NCBI GenBank assembly: GCA_029262715.1
Contig: JAJCYX010000076.1
Span: forward strand, 1 to 6,205
Source of the DNA: Chloroflexota bacterium
GTDB lineage: Bacteria > Chloroflexota > Dehalococcoidia > Lucifugimonadales > Lucifugimonadaceae
Direction of reading: 5' to 3'
DNA length: 6,205 nt
Position numbers and translations under genes: made by a program. The notes under the pieces are model-generated. The model did not search any database. It was not told the DNA's origin and worked only from the letters and a program-made list of their open reading frames with translations. How positions within the stretch are numbered: the stretch's first letter is position 1; every line of letters starts with the position of its first letter. Below, one piece after another: positions 1-5,706 of the stretch.

Positions 1-385
1 GTCCTTCGGAGACCATGATGCTGCTCGCCCCGACAACTCGCTTCACACCCGCCTGCCGACTCGCCTCATAGACGTTGTATGTGCCGATGACGTTGTTGTT
101 CAGAACCGAATCCCACTCATCACCATCGGGATCAGCACCCAAATGTGCAACCACATCAATTCCGGCTACAGCTTCGGCAACGGCTCCGTAGTCAGATAGA
201 TCGCACACCTTGAAACTTTCATCGGGCAGTTCGAGGTTCCACGAGCGAGGGACCCGGTTAGACGGCTCCGGTTTTCGGTCGACGCCGTACACCTCATAGT
301 TTTCAGGTTGAGACAAGAGCTTTGAGTAGACGAGGTAGCCAACCTGTCCGGTTGCTCCGGTCACCAGCACCTTGAGTTTGGTCAT
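1..385 (-). CDS. NAD-dependent epimerase/dehydratase (extended SDR), N-terminal part only
   Basis: The reading frame starts at ATG 383-385 and runs off the left edge after 128 complete codons. The N-terminus is a Rossmann fold: beta-strand KVLVTG followed by the GxxGxxG dinucleotide motif (G10, G13, G16), then an acidic residue ending the second strand (YGVD, about residue 37), a CDLSD motif (about 66-70) typical of the adenine contact, and VVAHLGA (about 82-88). An LNNNVIGTYNVYEASRQAGV stretch precedes the strand RVVGASS, which carries the first Ser of the SDR active site. The YxxxK motif would lie beyond the window. Extended SDRs of this type are cytoplasmic NAD(P)-dependent enzymes acting on nucleotide sugars or uronates; the exact substrate cannot be read here. 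It is closely related to the divergent gene at 465-1211, sharing an NNNxIGTxNVxExSRxAGVKxVVxAS pattern. The start is well supported by an AGGAGG Shine-Dalgarno 7 nt upstream. Family assignment is confident; specific function is unknown. Confidence 0.88.
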   Translation of the reverse strand, partial: MTKLKVLVTGATGQVGYLVYSKLLSQPENYEVYGVDRKPEPSNRVPRSWNLELPDESFKVCDLSDYGAVAEAVAGIDVVAHLGADPDGDEWDSVLNNNVIGTYNVYEASRQAGVKRVVGASSIMVSEG

Positions 386-424
386 TCGCTAACCTCCTGC
401 TCTTGCCGTTACTATCCAGCGAAT
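384..424. repeat. 7-bp inverted repeat in the divergent promoter region
   Basis: ATTCGCT at 384-390 and AGCGAAT at 418-424 are perfect inverted copies with a 27-bp spacer, centre to centre 34 bp. The left arm overlaps the first base pairs of the epimerase gene and the right arm lies in the spacer of the candidate plus-strand promoter, ending just before its -10. This placement would suit an operator for a dimeric regulator, but 7-bp arms can occur by chance. Confidence 0.35.
393..398 (-). promoter_or_regulatory. Shine-Dalgarno of the left-edge epimerase
   Basis: On the minus strand this reads AGGAGG, a perfect anti-16S match with a 7-nt spacer to the ATG at 383-385. It fixes the start of the partial epimerase gene. 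Confidence 0.75.
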
Positions 425-430
425 CATAAT
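403..430 (+). promoter_or_regulatory. Candidate sigma-70-type promoter for the uronate-dehydrogenase-like gene
   Basis: TTGCCG at 403-408 (4 of 6 to TTGACA) and CATAAT at 425-430 (5 of 6 to TATAAT) are separated by 16 bp. Transcription would begin near 437 and give a leader of roughly 28 nt before ATG 465. The match is by eye in a 79-bp divergent intergenic region, so it is a candidate only. The same A/T-rich core read on the minus strand gives TATGAT (423-428), which could be the -10 of the divergent epimerase gene, although I see no good -35 for it. Confidence 0.42.
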
Positions 431-452
431 TGCGCACCGCCGAGACCATGAT

Positions 453-457
453 AGGAG
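453..457 (+). promoter_or_regulatory. Shine-Dalgarno of the uronate-dehydrogenase-like gene
   Basis: AGGAG with a 7-nt spacer to ATG 465. It supports this start over any internal one. Confidence 0.7.
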
Positions 458-464
458 ACAACAT

Positions 465-1211
465 ATGAAAGTCGGAATAACTGGCGCGGAAGGGCGAATC
501 GGTGGTTACCTGCGTGCAGGACTGGCAGATGCCCACGAAATTAGCCCCTTCACACTGACGCCCCAGCAGTTCGAGTCGACGGCCGTCGACATCTCTGATG
601 CCAACGCCATGAATGGCGTCTTCGCCGGGCTTGATGCTGTCATTCACCTTGCGGGTGACCCCAGTCCCGCAGGCAGTTGGGAAAGTATGTTGAACAACAA
701 CATCATTGGTACGTTCAATGTGCTGGAGGAGTCTCGACGGGCTGGAGTTAAGAAGGTCGTGTTCGCCAGCACCAATCACACTCAACACGGCGAGACGATG
801 GGTGCTTCTCCTGAAATTCTTGATGTTTCAAACCCGGTGATGCTACGGCTCGGAGACTACTTTAATCCCAGCTCGATCTACGGTGCGTCTAAGGCAACAG
901 GCGAGATATATGGTCGCCTGTTTGCACGGCACCATAACGTGCAGTTCGTGGCAATGCGCATCGGCGCAATCGGTAATGAAGACTCGCCTATTCGATCGGC
1001 CGGAACACCGTCAGAAGATTACGTCCGGGCTATGTTCCTAAGCCGTGGTGATCTCTTGACCGCATTTCAGAAGGCACTGGAAGTGGACCGTGACTTCACG
1101 CTGGCCTACGTGATCAGCAACAACGGACGTCGAATCTTCGACATGCGAGAGACGAACGAAGCGCTAGGCTTCTATCCGCAGGACGACGCGGAGACGTTCT
1201 TCGGATCCTGA
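465..1211 (+). CDS. Uronate dehydrogenase-like NAD-dependent epimerase/dehydratase family protein
   Basis: This is a 248-aa complete extended SDR. Visible elements in order are the dinucleotide-binding GxxGxxG (G7, G10, G13), VDISDA (41-46), VIHLAGD (59-65), LNNNIIGTFNVLEESRRAGV (76-95), the strand VVFASTNHT (98-106) carrying the active-site Ser102/Thr103, and the catalytic YGASK (Tyr139, Lys143). The C-terminal half, with RIGAIG (165-170), a short substrate-capping segment and the closing ALGFYPQDDAE (233-243), resembles uronate dehydrogenases, including the FASxNHT stretch and the length (about 250-270 aa in that family). Those enzymes oxidise hexuronates such as D-galacturonate or D-glucuronate with NAD+ to the aldarolactone in the cytoplasm. 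The substrate is inferred from resemblance, and another sugar dehydrogenase or epimerase role is possible. The gene is divergent from an epimerase paralogue and convergent with the MFS gene, so it is probably a single-gene transcript. Residues required for catalysis all appear intact. Confidence 0.85.
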   Translation: MKVGITGAEGRIGGYLRAGLADAHEISPFTLTPQQFESTAVDISDANAMNGVFAGLDAVIHLAGDPSPAGSWESMLNNNIIGTFNVLEESRRAGVKKVVFASTNHTQHGETMGASPEILDVSNPVMLRLGDYFNPSSIYGASKATGEIYGRLFARHHNVQFVAMRIGAIGNEDSPIRSAGTPSEDYVRAMFLSRGDLLTAFQKALEVDRDFTLAYVISNNGRRIFDMRETNEALGFYPQDDAETFFGS

Positions 1212-1226
1212 TGCACCGCAAGTGCA
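1212..1226. terminator. Weak hairpin between convergent genes
   Basis: TGCAC (1212-1216) and GTGCA (1222-1226) form a 5-bp stem with a 5-nt loop, in the 16-bp gap between the convergent stop codons. No T-tract follows on either strand, so it is not a classical intrinsic terminator. It is listed as the only structure at the place where both transcripts must end. Confidence 0.22.
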
Positions 1227-1227
1227 A

Positions 1228-2706
1228 CTAGTCCGACTGGATAGTTCGTGGCTTGGTTACTGCTGCGAGGATCATACCCACGACCGAGAATCCCGCTACG
1301 AGGATGAATGCGACTTTCCAGCCGTCGATAAACGAGTCGCCCGCGCCTGCGTTTTCGCTGATTTCGTTCAGCGGAATGTCGAAGCCCTGTGATGCCATTA
1401 CTCCCACCACTACCGCAGCGGCGACGGCTTGCCCGGTCACATTGCCTACATTTCGCGTGAGGTTGGCGAACGCGCCAACGACACCGAAGCTGGATCGCGG
1501 AACCGATCCCATGATCACATTGTTGTTGGGTACAGCCCACGTTCCCATGCCGAGTCCGTTGATGAACAGCAGCACGGTCAAAATCCACAATGGAGTTGAT
1601 CCGTCTGTGAAGACAAACCCTATAGAAGTCAGTACAAGAAGAAGGAACCCGAACATGCTGAGAGGTCGTTCGCTAAATCTGTCAGATAGCCTCCCGGCAG
1701 TCTGAGCTGCGATAGCCATTCCAACTGCGCTCAACAGAAGTATTGCACCGGCAGAACCTGGAGAAAGATCTCGCAGGCTGATGAGGTAGATCGGCACCAG
1801 CAGTCGGCCTGCCGTCGTACCAAGAAATCCAAGGTATCTCGTCACTACCGCGAGTGTGAACACGGTGTTGCCAAACATCCGGAGCTGAAGCATTGGAGCC
1901 GTCGACCGCAGTTCCCACATGACGAATGACGAGAACAGCACCACAGCGGCAACAACACCGCCGAGCATGATCGGTGAGCTCCAACTCTCAGCCAGCGGAT
2001 TATTGATCAGTATTACGACAAGGATGATGCTAACCGCAGACAGAATCGCTCCAACCCAGTCAAATGACTCTCGCTGACCGGGCCGACGTTGACTGACGAC
2101 AGCTTCGTCCAGGATGAAGTAGCTTGCAATGAACGCCAGCGCGATCGGCGGGACGAGTATCCAGAACAGCGCCTGCCACGGCAGGAATTCAAGCAGTAGT
2201 CCCGCTATGGCCGGTCCCGCGGCGCCACCAATGGCCACCGCCGTGGTCTGGCTGCCCAGTGCCTTGCCTCGCTCAGCAGGCGGGAACACTGAAATGACCA
2301 TCGCGGTGCCTACTGACTGGCTCATTGAGTTGCCAATCGCCATCACGACCCGCGAGACGATCAGCAATCCGAATACGGGTGCGAGTGCTGTGAAGATGGC
2401 ACCGGCCATGAAGAACACCAGGCCGATCAGGTGCACTCTTTTGCGACCGATGATGTCAGCCAGCCGTCCCATCGGCATCATCAACGCGCTGATTGTTAGC
2501 GCCTGGGCGATTACGACCCACGCGACCGTCCGAAGCGTCACGCCGAAATCTTCCGCAATCGCTTCAAGCGCGAGAAACACCATGGACATGCTCATGACCA
2601 TTGTGAAGAACGAGATTCCAATGGCGCCGAACGCCTTCCACTTACCTGCGTAGGCGAGATTTGGATCAGCTATGGCGGAATCGCCTTGAGCTTGACCTGC
2701 GCTCAA
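1228..2706 (-). CDS. MFS transporter, DHA2 (EmrB/QacA-like, 14-TM) family
   Basis: A 492-aa inner-membrane protein with about 14 hydrophobic segments (first about residues 26-49, last about 464-484), the usual size of DHA2 proton-coupled exporters. The cytoplasmic loop after TM2 carries MFS motif A (GRLADIIGRKR, residues 80-90) and TM5 has the antiporter motif C region (GGAAGPAIAG, 160-169), both pointing to a proton antiporter. A second motif-A-like GRLSDRFSERP lies at 338-348. Family members expel drugs or metabolites; export or exchange of a sugar acid or its breakdown product is inferred from the neighbours only. The start is unusual. The frame has an upstream stop (TAA, 2758-2760) and no ATG or GTG before TM1, so TTG at 2704-2706 is the best choice, giving about 25 hydrophilic residues before TM1. 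No clear Shine-Dalgarno precedes it. A short ORF ends with TGA overlapping this TTG, so coupled translation is possible. It is last in the minus-strand run, 104 bp after dehydratase B. Confidence 0.9.
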   Translation of the reverse strand: MSAGQAQGDSAIADPNLAYAGKWKAFGAIGISFFTMVMSMSMVFLALEAIAEDFGVTLRTVAWVVIAQALTISALMMPMGRLADIIGRKRVHLIGLVFFMAGAIFTALAPVFGLLIVSRVVMAIGNSMSQSVGTAMVISVFPPAERGKALGSQTTAVAIGGAAGPAIAGLLLEFLPWQALFWILVPPIALAFIASYFILDEAVVSQRRPGQRESFDWVGAILSAVSIILVVILINNPLAESWSSPIMLGGVVAAVVLFSSFVMWELRSTAPMLQLRMFGNTVFTLAVVTRYLGFLGTTAGRLLVPIYLISLRDLSPGSAGAILLLSAVGMAIAAQTAGRLSDRFSERPLSMFGFLLLVLTSIGFVFTDGSTPLWILTVLLFINGLGMGTWAVPNNNVIMGSVPRSSFGVVGAFANLTRNVGNVTGQAVAAAVVVGVMASQGFDIPLNEISENAGAGDSFIDGWKVAFILVAGFSVVGMILAAVTKPRTIQSD

Positions 2707-2747
2707 GCGGTGAATTCTGGAATTTGGGCTATGAGTCGCGTTGACAT
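2703..2747 (-). CDS. Possible 14-codon leader ORF coupled to the MFS start
   Basis: ATG at 2745-2747 opens a 14-codon frame (MSTRLIAQIPEFTA) whose TGA stop (2703-2705) overlaps the TTG start of the transporter in a TTGA arrangement. An AGGAG lies 13 nt upstream of the ATG, longer than ideal, and is inside the inverted repeat at 2750-2767. This layout would allow translational coupling to a weak TTG start. The peptide has no recognisable motif and the ORF may be chance; a frameshift that separates the true N-terminus from the transporter is the other reading. Confidence 0.22.
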   Translation of the reverse strand: MSTRLIAQIPEFTA

Positions 2748-2749
2748 TG

Positions 2750-2767
2750 GCAGGATATTACTCCTGC
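2750..2767 (-). promoter_or_regulatory. 6-bp perfect inverted repeat upstream of the MFS gene
   Basis: GCAGGA, a 6-nt spacer and TCCTGC form a perfect dyad in the 104-bp gap between dehydratase B and the transporter. As RNA it would make a small hairpin that hides the only AGGAG in the gap. As DNA it could be an operator. There is no U-tract after it, so it is not an intrinsic terminator. Confidence 0.33.
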
Positions 2768-2810
2768 TGGAAGCCTCTGGCGCATACGAATTTCTGCGGT
2801 CGCGACTTGC

Positions 2811-3800
2811 TCAGTGCGCCGCGTACAACGATGTGTCAGTCACGGTTTCGATCAGCGACTGGATATATCCGGTGGAAAACGCCCGTGCCCGGTGACCGTA
2901 GTCGGAGTCACCTGCGACTATCGGTGCGTGATCGTCCATGAAAAAGCCATCGAACCCGTTCTCGGCATATATCCGCATCGCTCGGTACATATCCACGTAA
3001 CCGGTGTTGATGAACTCTTCGTGGAACTTTGGCACGGTTCCTGAGACGTTGCGGAAGTGGACGTAGACAACTCGCTTTCGCTTCACCAGGTACTCGATCA
3101 TGTTGTAGATCGAATTCTCGCCCTCGCCGTCCGCTCCAGCCATCTGTGAGAACGATCCCTGGCACAACAGCACCGAGTTTGCGGGGCTGTCGACGATATC
3201 AATCAGCCGCTTGTAGCCCTCGAAGTTGTGGACGAGTTGCGGCACACCGGCGATAGTCGGCATTGGTGGGTCAACAGGATGAATGCCGATCCGAACACCG
3301 TTTTCCTCTGCGACCGGAGTGATCGTCTTGACCCACGTCTCAAGACATTCCCATGCGCGTTCCTGGGTCAATTCCCAGTCAAGTACGTCTGGCCAATCCT
3401 CTTTTGCCGCGTCGTAGGCGGTACCAGTCGCTCCGGCGCGAATCTCCTCAAAACCGGTGCGGTAGAAACGCGGATATCGCCAACTCATCGTGTAGATAGG
3501 AATCCCAGCTCGGCCGATATTTCGAATGGTGTGAACCATATTTTCGAGCTGCTCATCGAAGCGAGGTCCACCCGCAATGATGTGTTGGCGCATGTCGATA
3601 GGTGTGTTTTCGATTGCTGAGAGTGTAAGGCCGTACTCCTCAACCTGATTCTTGAGGGCAACAAGGTCGACTAGCTCCCACCTGCCGTTTTTCACCGGCA
3701 CGGGCGGAGTATTGATCACTACATCCTGGATACCAAGCTGCGCGGCGAAGCGCAGAAACTGTCGGTCTGCTGCGCCACCTTTGCCAAGTCCAATTCTCAT
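2811..3800 (-). CDS. Mannonate dehydratase-like (UxuA family) TIM-barrel protein B
   Basis: 329 aa, complete from ATG 3798-3800. The UxuA-type metal site is visible in order: GIHPVDPP (His174, Asp177), CQGS (Cys213), YVHFRN (His248) and MDDH (Asp290, His291). A TPVAEENGVR segment (161-170) is also typical of mannonate dehydratases, which remove water from D-mannonate to give 2-keto-3-deoxygluconate using a divalent metal in the cytoplasm. It is somewhat shorter than classical UxuA (about 350-395 aa). It is a paralogue of the protein encoded at 4375-5382: over residues 246-296 about 35 of 51 positions are identical. In the loop after the Asp-His pair it is about five residues shorter and has His303 where the paralogue has Tyr307, the likely equivalent of the family's catalytic Tyr; Tyr301 lies two residues away. 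Substrate may therefore differ from mannonate. The gene lies 75 bp after the GNAT gene; its Shine-Dalgarno (AGAAG, 3 nt from ATG) is weak. Confidence 0.82.
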   Translation of the reverse strand: MRIGLGKGGAADRQFLRFAAQLGIQDVVINTPPVPVKNGRWELVDLVALKNQVEEYGLTLSAIENTPIDMRQHIIAGGPRFDEQLENMVHTIRNIGRAGIPIYTMSWRYPRFYRTGFEEIRAGATGTAYDAAKEDWPDVLDWELTQERAWECLETWVKTITPVAEENGVRIGIHPVDPPMPTIAGVPQLVHNFEGYKRLIDIVDSPANSVLLCQGSFSQMAGADGEGENSIYNMIEYLVKRKRVVYVHFRNVSGTVPKFHEEFINTGYVDMYRAMRIYAENGFDGFFMDDHAPIVAGDSDYGHRARAFSTGYIQSLIETVTDTSLYAAH

Positions 3801-3857
3801 ATTCTTCTACGCCTTTCGCGTTCGTCTTGCTCAAAGTGGGTTGCGATCACTGTCTCG

Positions 3858-3896
3858 CCAACGACTTCGTATACCTCAACTCTTTACCAACGACTT
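3858..3896 (-). repeat. 10-bp direct repeat around the GNAT stop codon
   Basis: On the minus strand AAGTCGTTGG occurs at 3887-3896, inside the last codons of the GNAT gene, and again at 3858-3867, just after its stop, 29 bp apart. It explains the VKSLVKS C-terminus only partly. It may be a local duplication or a paired protein-binding site upstream of dehydratase B; chance is possible. Confidence 0.3.
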
Positions 3897-4394
3897 TACC
3901 CGAACAGTCTGTTCATATCGCCAGCCGCGCTTTTCATAGAACGCCCTAGCTTTTTTGTTGTTCTCCAAGACCTGCAGCGCCGCTTGCAAATAGCCACGTT
4001 CTGCCAACAACTCCATCGCTCGATTCACAAGCGCAGTTCCTACACCTCGACCCCACCATTCCGGATCCACATATACGCGCTGGATGTAGCCAGTTCCGTC
4101 CTGATTTAGCTGCGTATCGTCACCGCAAGTGCCGATCCCAACGACAGTGTCTCCGACGACAGCCTTCAGTTGCGTATCGTTCGCTCCAAAGCTGTCGAAG
4201 AGTGCTCTGCATTCTGTTTCCATCTTGTCTGGAGCCACAAACTCCGGGTCGAAAATCTCAGGCGGCAGGACCTCCGGGTACGCTGCAATCACAGCCTTCG
4301 AATGGACCTCTGCAATTGCACGACAGTCCGCAACCGCCGCAATCTCTATTCGAAACAGCAGCGATTCACTCGCGTCATCTGACCGGTCCGCCAT
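3876..4394 (-). CDS. GNAT family N-acetyltransferase
   Basis: 172 aa from ATG 4392-4394, within the usual size for single-domain GNAT acetyltransferases, which transfer acetyl from acetyl-CoA to an amine. The fold elements are readable: an N-terminal strand and helix (FRIEIAAVADCRAIAEVHSK, 14-33), a central VVGIGTCG strand (84-91), motif A with the pyrophosphate loop YIQRVYVDPEWWGRGVGTAL (103-122; the R/QxxGxG/A signature is GRGVG) and motif B LQVLENNKKARAFYEKRGW (140-158), including the usual Asn and the Tyr of AFYEKRGW. The target is unknown; small molecules or protein N-termini are both possible. An in-frame TTG two codons upstream is rejected because the AAGGA ribosome site (4403-4407) sits 8 nt from the ATG but only 2 nt from the TTG. 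The gene overlaps the 3' end of dehydratase A by 20 nt, so the two are cotranscribed and probably translationally coupled. Confidence 0.87.
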   Translation of the reverse strand: MADRSDDASESLLFRIEIAAVADCRAIAEVHSKAVIAAYPEVLPPEIFDPEFVAPDKMETECRALFDSFGANDTQLKAVVGDTVVGIGTCGDDTQLNQDGTGYIQRVYVDPEWWGRGVGTALVNRAMELLAERGYLQAALQVLENNKKARAFYEKRGWRYEQTVRVKSLVKS

Positions 4395-5382
4395 ACTCAA
4401 GTTCCTTCTCGACCGACTCGATCAACCCTTGAATGTAGCCCTGGGCGAACAGGCGTGACCTGTAGCCACCGAGGTTGCCGGGGAACGTAGTGTCATCGAG
4501 CATGATCGGGCAATGATCGTCGATAAAGGTGCCCGTGTAACCAGCGTCTCGGTACGTCCGCATAGCGCGCTTCATATCCACGTAACCGTTGTTGATGAAC
4601 TCCTCGTTGAACTTTGGAGCCTTCCCAGAAACGTTGCGGAAGTGGACATACAGAACCTTGTTGCGTGACGCGAAGTACTCGATCATTTCGTAGATGTCTT
4701 CGCCTGGCATCTCAGAGAACGTGCCCTGGCAAAACTCGATCGCGTTGTAGTCCGAAGGCACAACTTCAATCAGCCGCTTGAACGCTGCGAAATTTCTGAA
4801 TAGTCCGGGAACACCAGCACGCTGTGGAACAGGTGGGTCCTCTGGGTGAATCCCGCACCGAATGCCAACCTCTTCCGCCACCGGTGTCACCGCCTTGATC
4901 CAGTACTCAAGCGCGGCCCACATCGTGTCCTCATCCATCTCTCTGCCAAATGTGAGCGGGCGGCGATCCTGCTCCCAGTCCCAGTCATAACCGGTCGCCA
5001 TCGCACCGCCACGTATGTACGTCGGATAGGCGCGGCCCCATGAGTTGGGCATCCAGTTGTAGCCCCAGATCGGGATTCCCGCGTTGCCCATGTCACGAAC
5101 CTCGGCAACCAGCTCCTCGATCAACTCGTCCTGCTTTGGGCCACCAAAGATGACATCGTCGTACTTGCGAGAGGGTGAGAAACCGCCCTCGATAGCAACT
5201 AGGTTCAGGCCGTAAGACTCGATGCGCATCCTCAGCGCAACGTAGTCGGAAAAATCCTGACGCGGTTTGTTGCGCCCCGGAGTTCCGGGACCTGAATAGA
5301 CAACGATGTTCTTGATGCCGAACTGTGCTGCGGTCTGAAGCACCTCATCGTTCGGATTTGAGATTGCGACGGCAGGTTCCAT
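4375..5382 (-). CDS. Mannonate dehydratase-like (UxuA family) TIM-barrel protein A
   Basis: 335 aa from ATG 5380-5382. UxuA-type metal ligands are all present: GIHPEDPP (His179, Asp182; closer to the classical HPDDPP than its paralogue), CQGTF (Cys218), YVHFRN (His247) and IDDH (Asp289, His290). TPVAEEVGIR (166-175) matches the helix before the HPxDPP strand in known mannonate dehydratases, and Tyr307 in a GGY motif sits at about the spacing of the family's catalytic Tyr, so this copy looks the more canonical of the two. Expected reaction: D-mannonate, or a related aldonate, to a 2-keto-3-deoxy acid, metal-dependent and cytoplasmic. The Arg that precedes the Asp-His pair in RPDHG of classical UxuA is not seen (IDDH here), a reason for caution on substrate. 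The start is set by AGGAG 6 nt upstream, formed by the end of the preceding gene, which stops 3 nt before the ATG. The 3' end overlaps the GNAT gene. Confidence 0.84.
   Translation of the reverse strand: MEPAVAISNPNDEVLQTAAQFGIKNIVVYSGPGTPGRNKPRQDFSDYVALRMRIESYGLNLVAIEGGFSPSRKYDDVIFGGPKQDELIEELVAEVRDMGNAGIPIWGYNWMPNSWGRAYPTYIRGGAMATGYDWDWEQDRRPLTFGREMDEDTMWAALEYWIKAVTPVAEEVGIRCGIHPEDPPVPQRAGVPGLFRNFAAFKRLIEVVPSDYNAIEFCQGTFSEMPGEDIYEMIEYFASRNKVLYVHFRNVSGKAPKFNEEFINNGYVDMKRAMRTYRDAGYTGTFIDDHCPIMLDDTTFPGNLGGYRSRLFAQGYIQGLIESVEKELEYGGPVR
4403..4407 (-). promoter_or_regulatory. Shine-Dalgarno inside dehydratase A that sets the GNAT start
   Basis: AAGGA on the minus strand, within the coding end of the upstream gene, with an 8-nt spacer to ATG 4392-4394. 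It favours that ATG over the TTG at 4398-4400. Confidence 0.6.
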
Positions 5383-5385
5383 TGT

Positions 5386-5706
5386 TTACTCCTGGAATTT
5401 CACGGGTGTGAGCATTTCCATGAACTCGATGCGTTGGCTTTCAATCAGACCCCGGACCTCTGCTCCAAGCTCTAGCGCAGCTTTCGGCAGACTGTGCCCT
5501 TCGCGAGACGGCGTCTCCAGCCTTTCATCAGTCCATTCGAGGCACACAACATTCTGCTCGCCCGGCATGGTGTATCCGTTGTAGGAGACTCTGAAATCGC
5601 TTCGCTGCCCGGCTTCTTTGTAGGCGGTGGCCTGTTTGTGCACAAGAGTTGCAACACGGCGCGCTTCACCGGGTTTCGTTTTGTACCAGCGCCTCACTAC
5701 GTACAT
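5386..5706 (-). CDS. Small dimeric alpha/beta-barrel-like protein (ABM/NIPSNAP type), function unknown
   Basis: 106 aa, complete, from ATG 5704-5706. The predicted order is strand MYVVRRWYK (1-9), amphipathic helix 13-32, strand DFRVSYNGYT (37-46), strand QNVVCLEWTD (51-60) and a long helix about 74-98. This is the ferredoxin-like pattern of dimeric alpha/beta-barrel proteins such as antibiotic-biosynthesis monooxygenases, NIPSNAP proteins and rhamnose mutarotase. No signal peptide or membrane segment is seen, so it is probably cytoplasmic. Members of this superfamily range from cofactor-free oxygenases to sugar mutarotases, and the sequence alone does not choose between them. The position 3 nt before dehydratase A, with shared Shine-Dalgarno and stop region, argues for a role in the same pathway, for example interconverting or binding a sugar-acid intermediate; that is inference. 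The Shine-Dalgarno GGAG (5713-5716, 6-nt spacer) lies in one arm of a long inverted repeat. Confidence 0.75.
   Translation of the reverse strand: MYVVRRWYKTKPGEARRVATLVHKQATAYKEAGQRSDFRVSYNGYTMPGEQNVVCLEWTDERLETPSREGHSLPKAALELGAEVRGLIESQRIEFMEMLTPVKFQE
5389..5393 (-). promoter_or_regulatory. Shine-Dalgarno of dehydratase A, embedded in the upstream gene's last codons
   Basis: AGGAG is made by the final Gln-Glu codons (CAGGAG) of the small barrel gene, directly before its TAA, with a 6-nt spacer to the dehydratase ATG. This indicates translational coupling of the two genes. Confidence 0.7.

Noticed and set aside
303..788. A 161-codon minus-strand frame overlapping both epimerase genes
   Set aside because: It runs antisense through the well-supported plus-strand dehydrogenase and across the divergent promoter, and its translation shows no family motifs.
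1172..1588. A 138-codon minus-strand frame across the 3' end of the MFS gene
   Set aside because: It is rich in Arg, Cys and Gln with no hydrophobic pattern, and lies in another frame of the clear 14-TM transporter.
2129..2653. A 174-codon plus-strand frame opposite the MFS gene
   Set aside because: Its Ala/Ser/Thr/Met-rich translation is the usual antisense of transmembrane coding sequence; no motif and no ribosome site seen.
2811..3800. Naming the TIM-barrel proteins as xylose isomerase-type sugar phosphate isomerases
   Set aside because: The HPxDPP, CQG, VHFRN and DDH motifs in this order match mannonate dehydratases better; the wider TIM-barrel superfamily link remains possible.
4392..4400. 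TTG 4398-4400 as the GNAT start
   Set aside because: It is only 2 nt from the AAGGA site, whereas the ATG two codons later has an 8-nt spacer.
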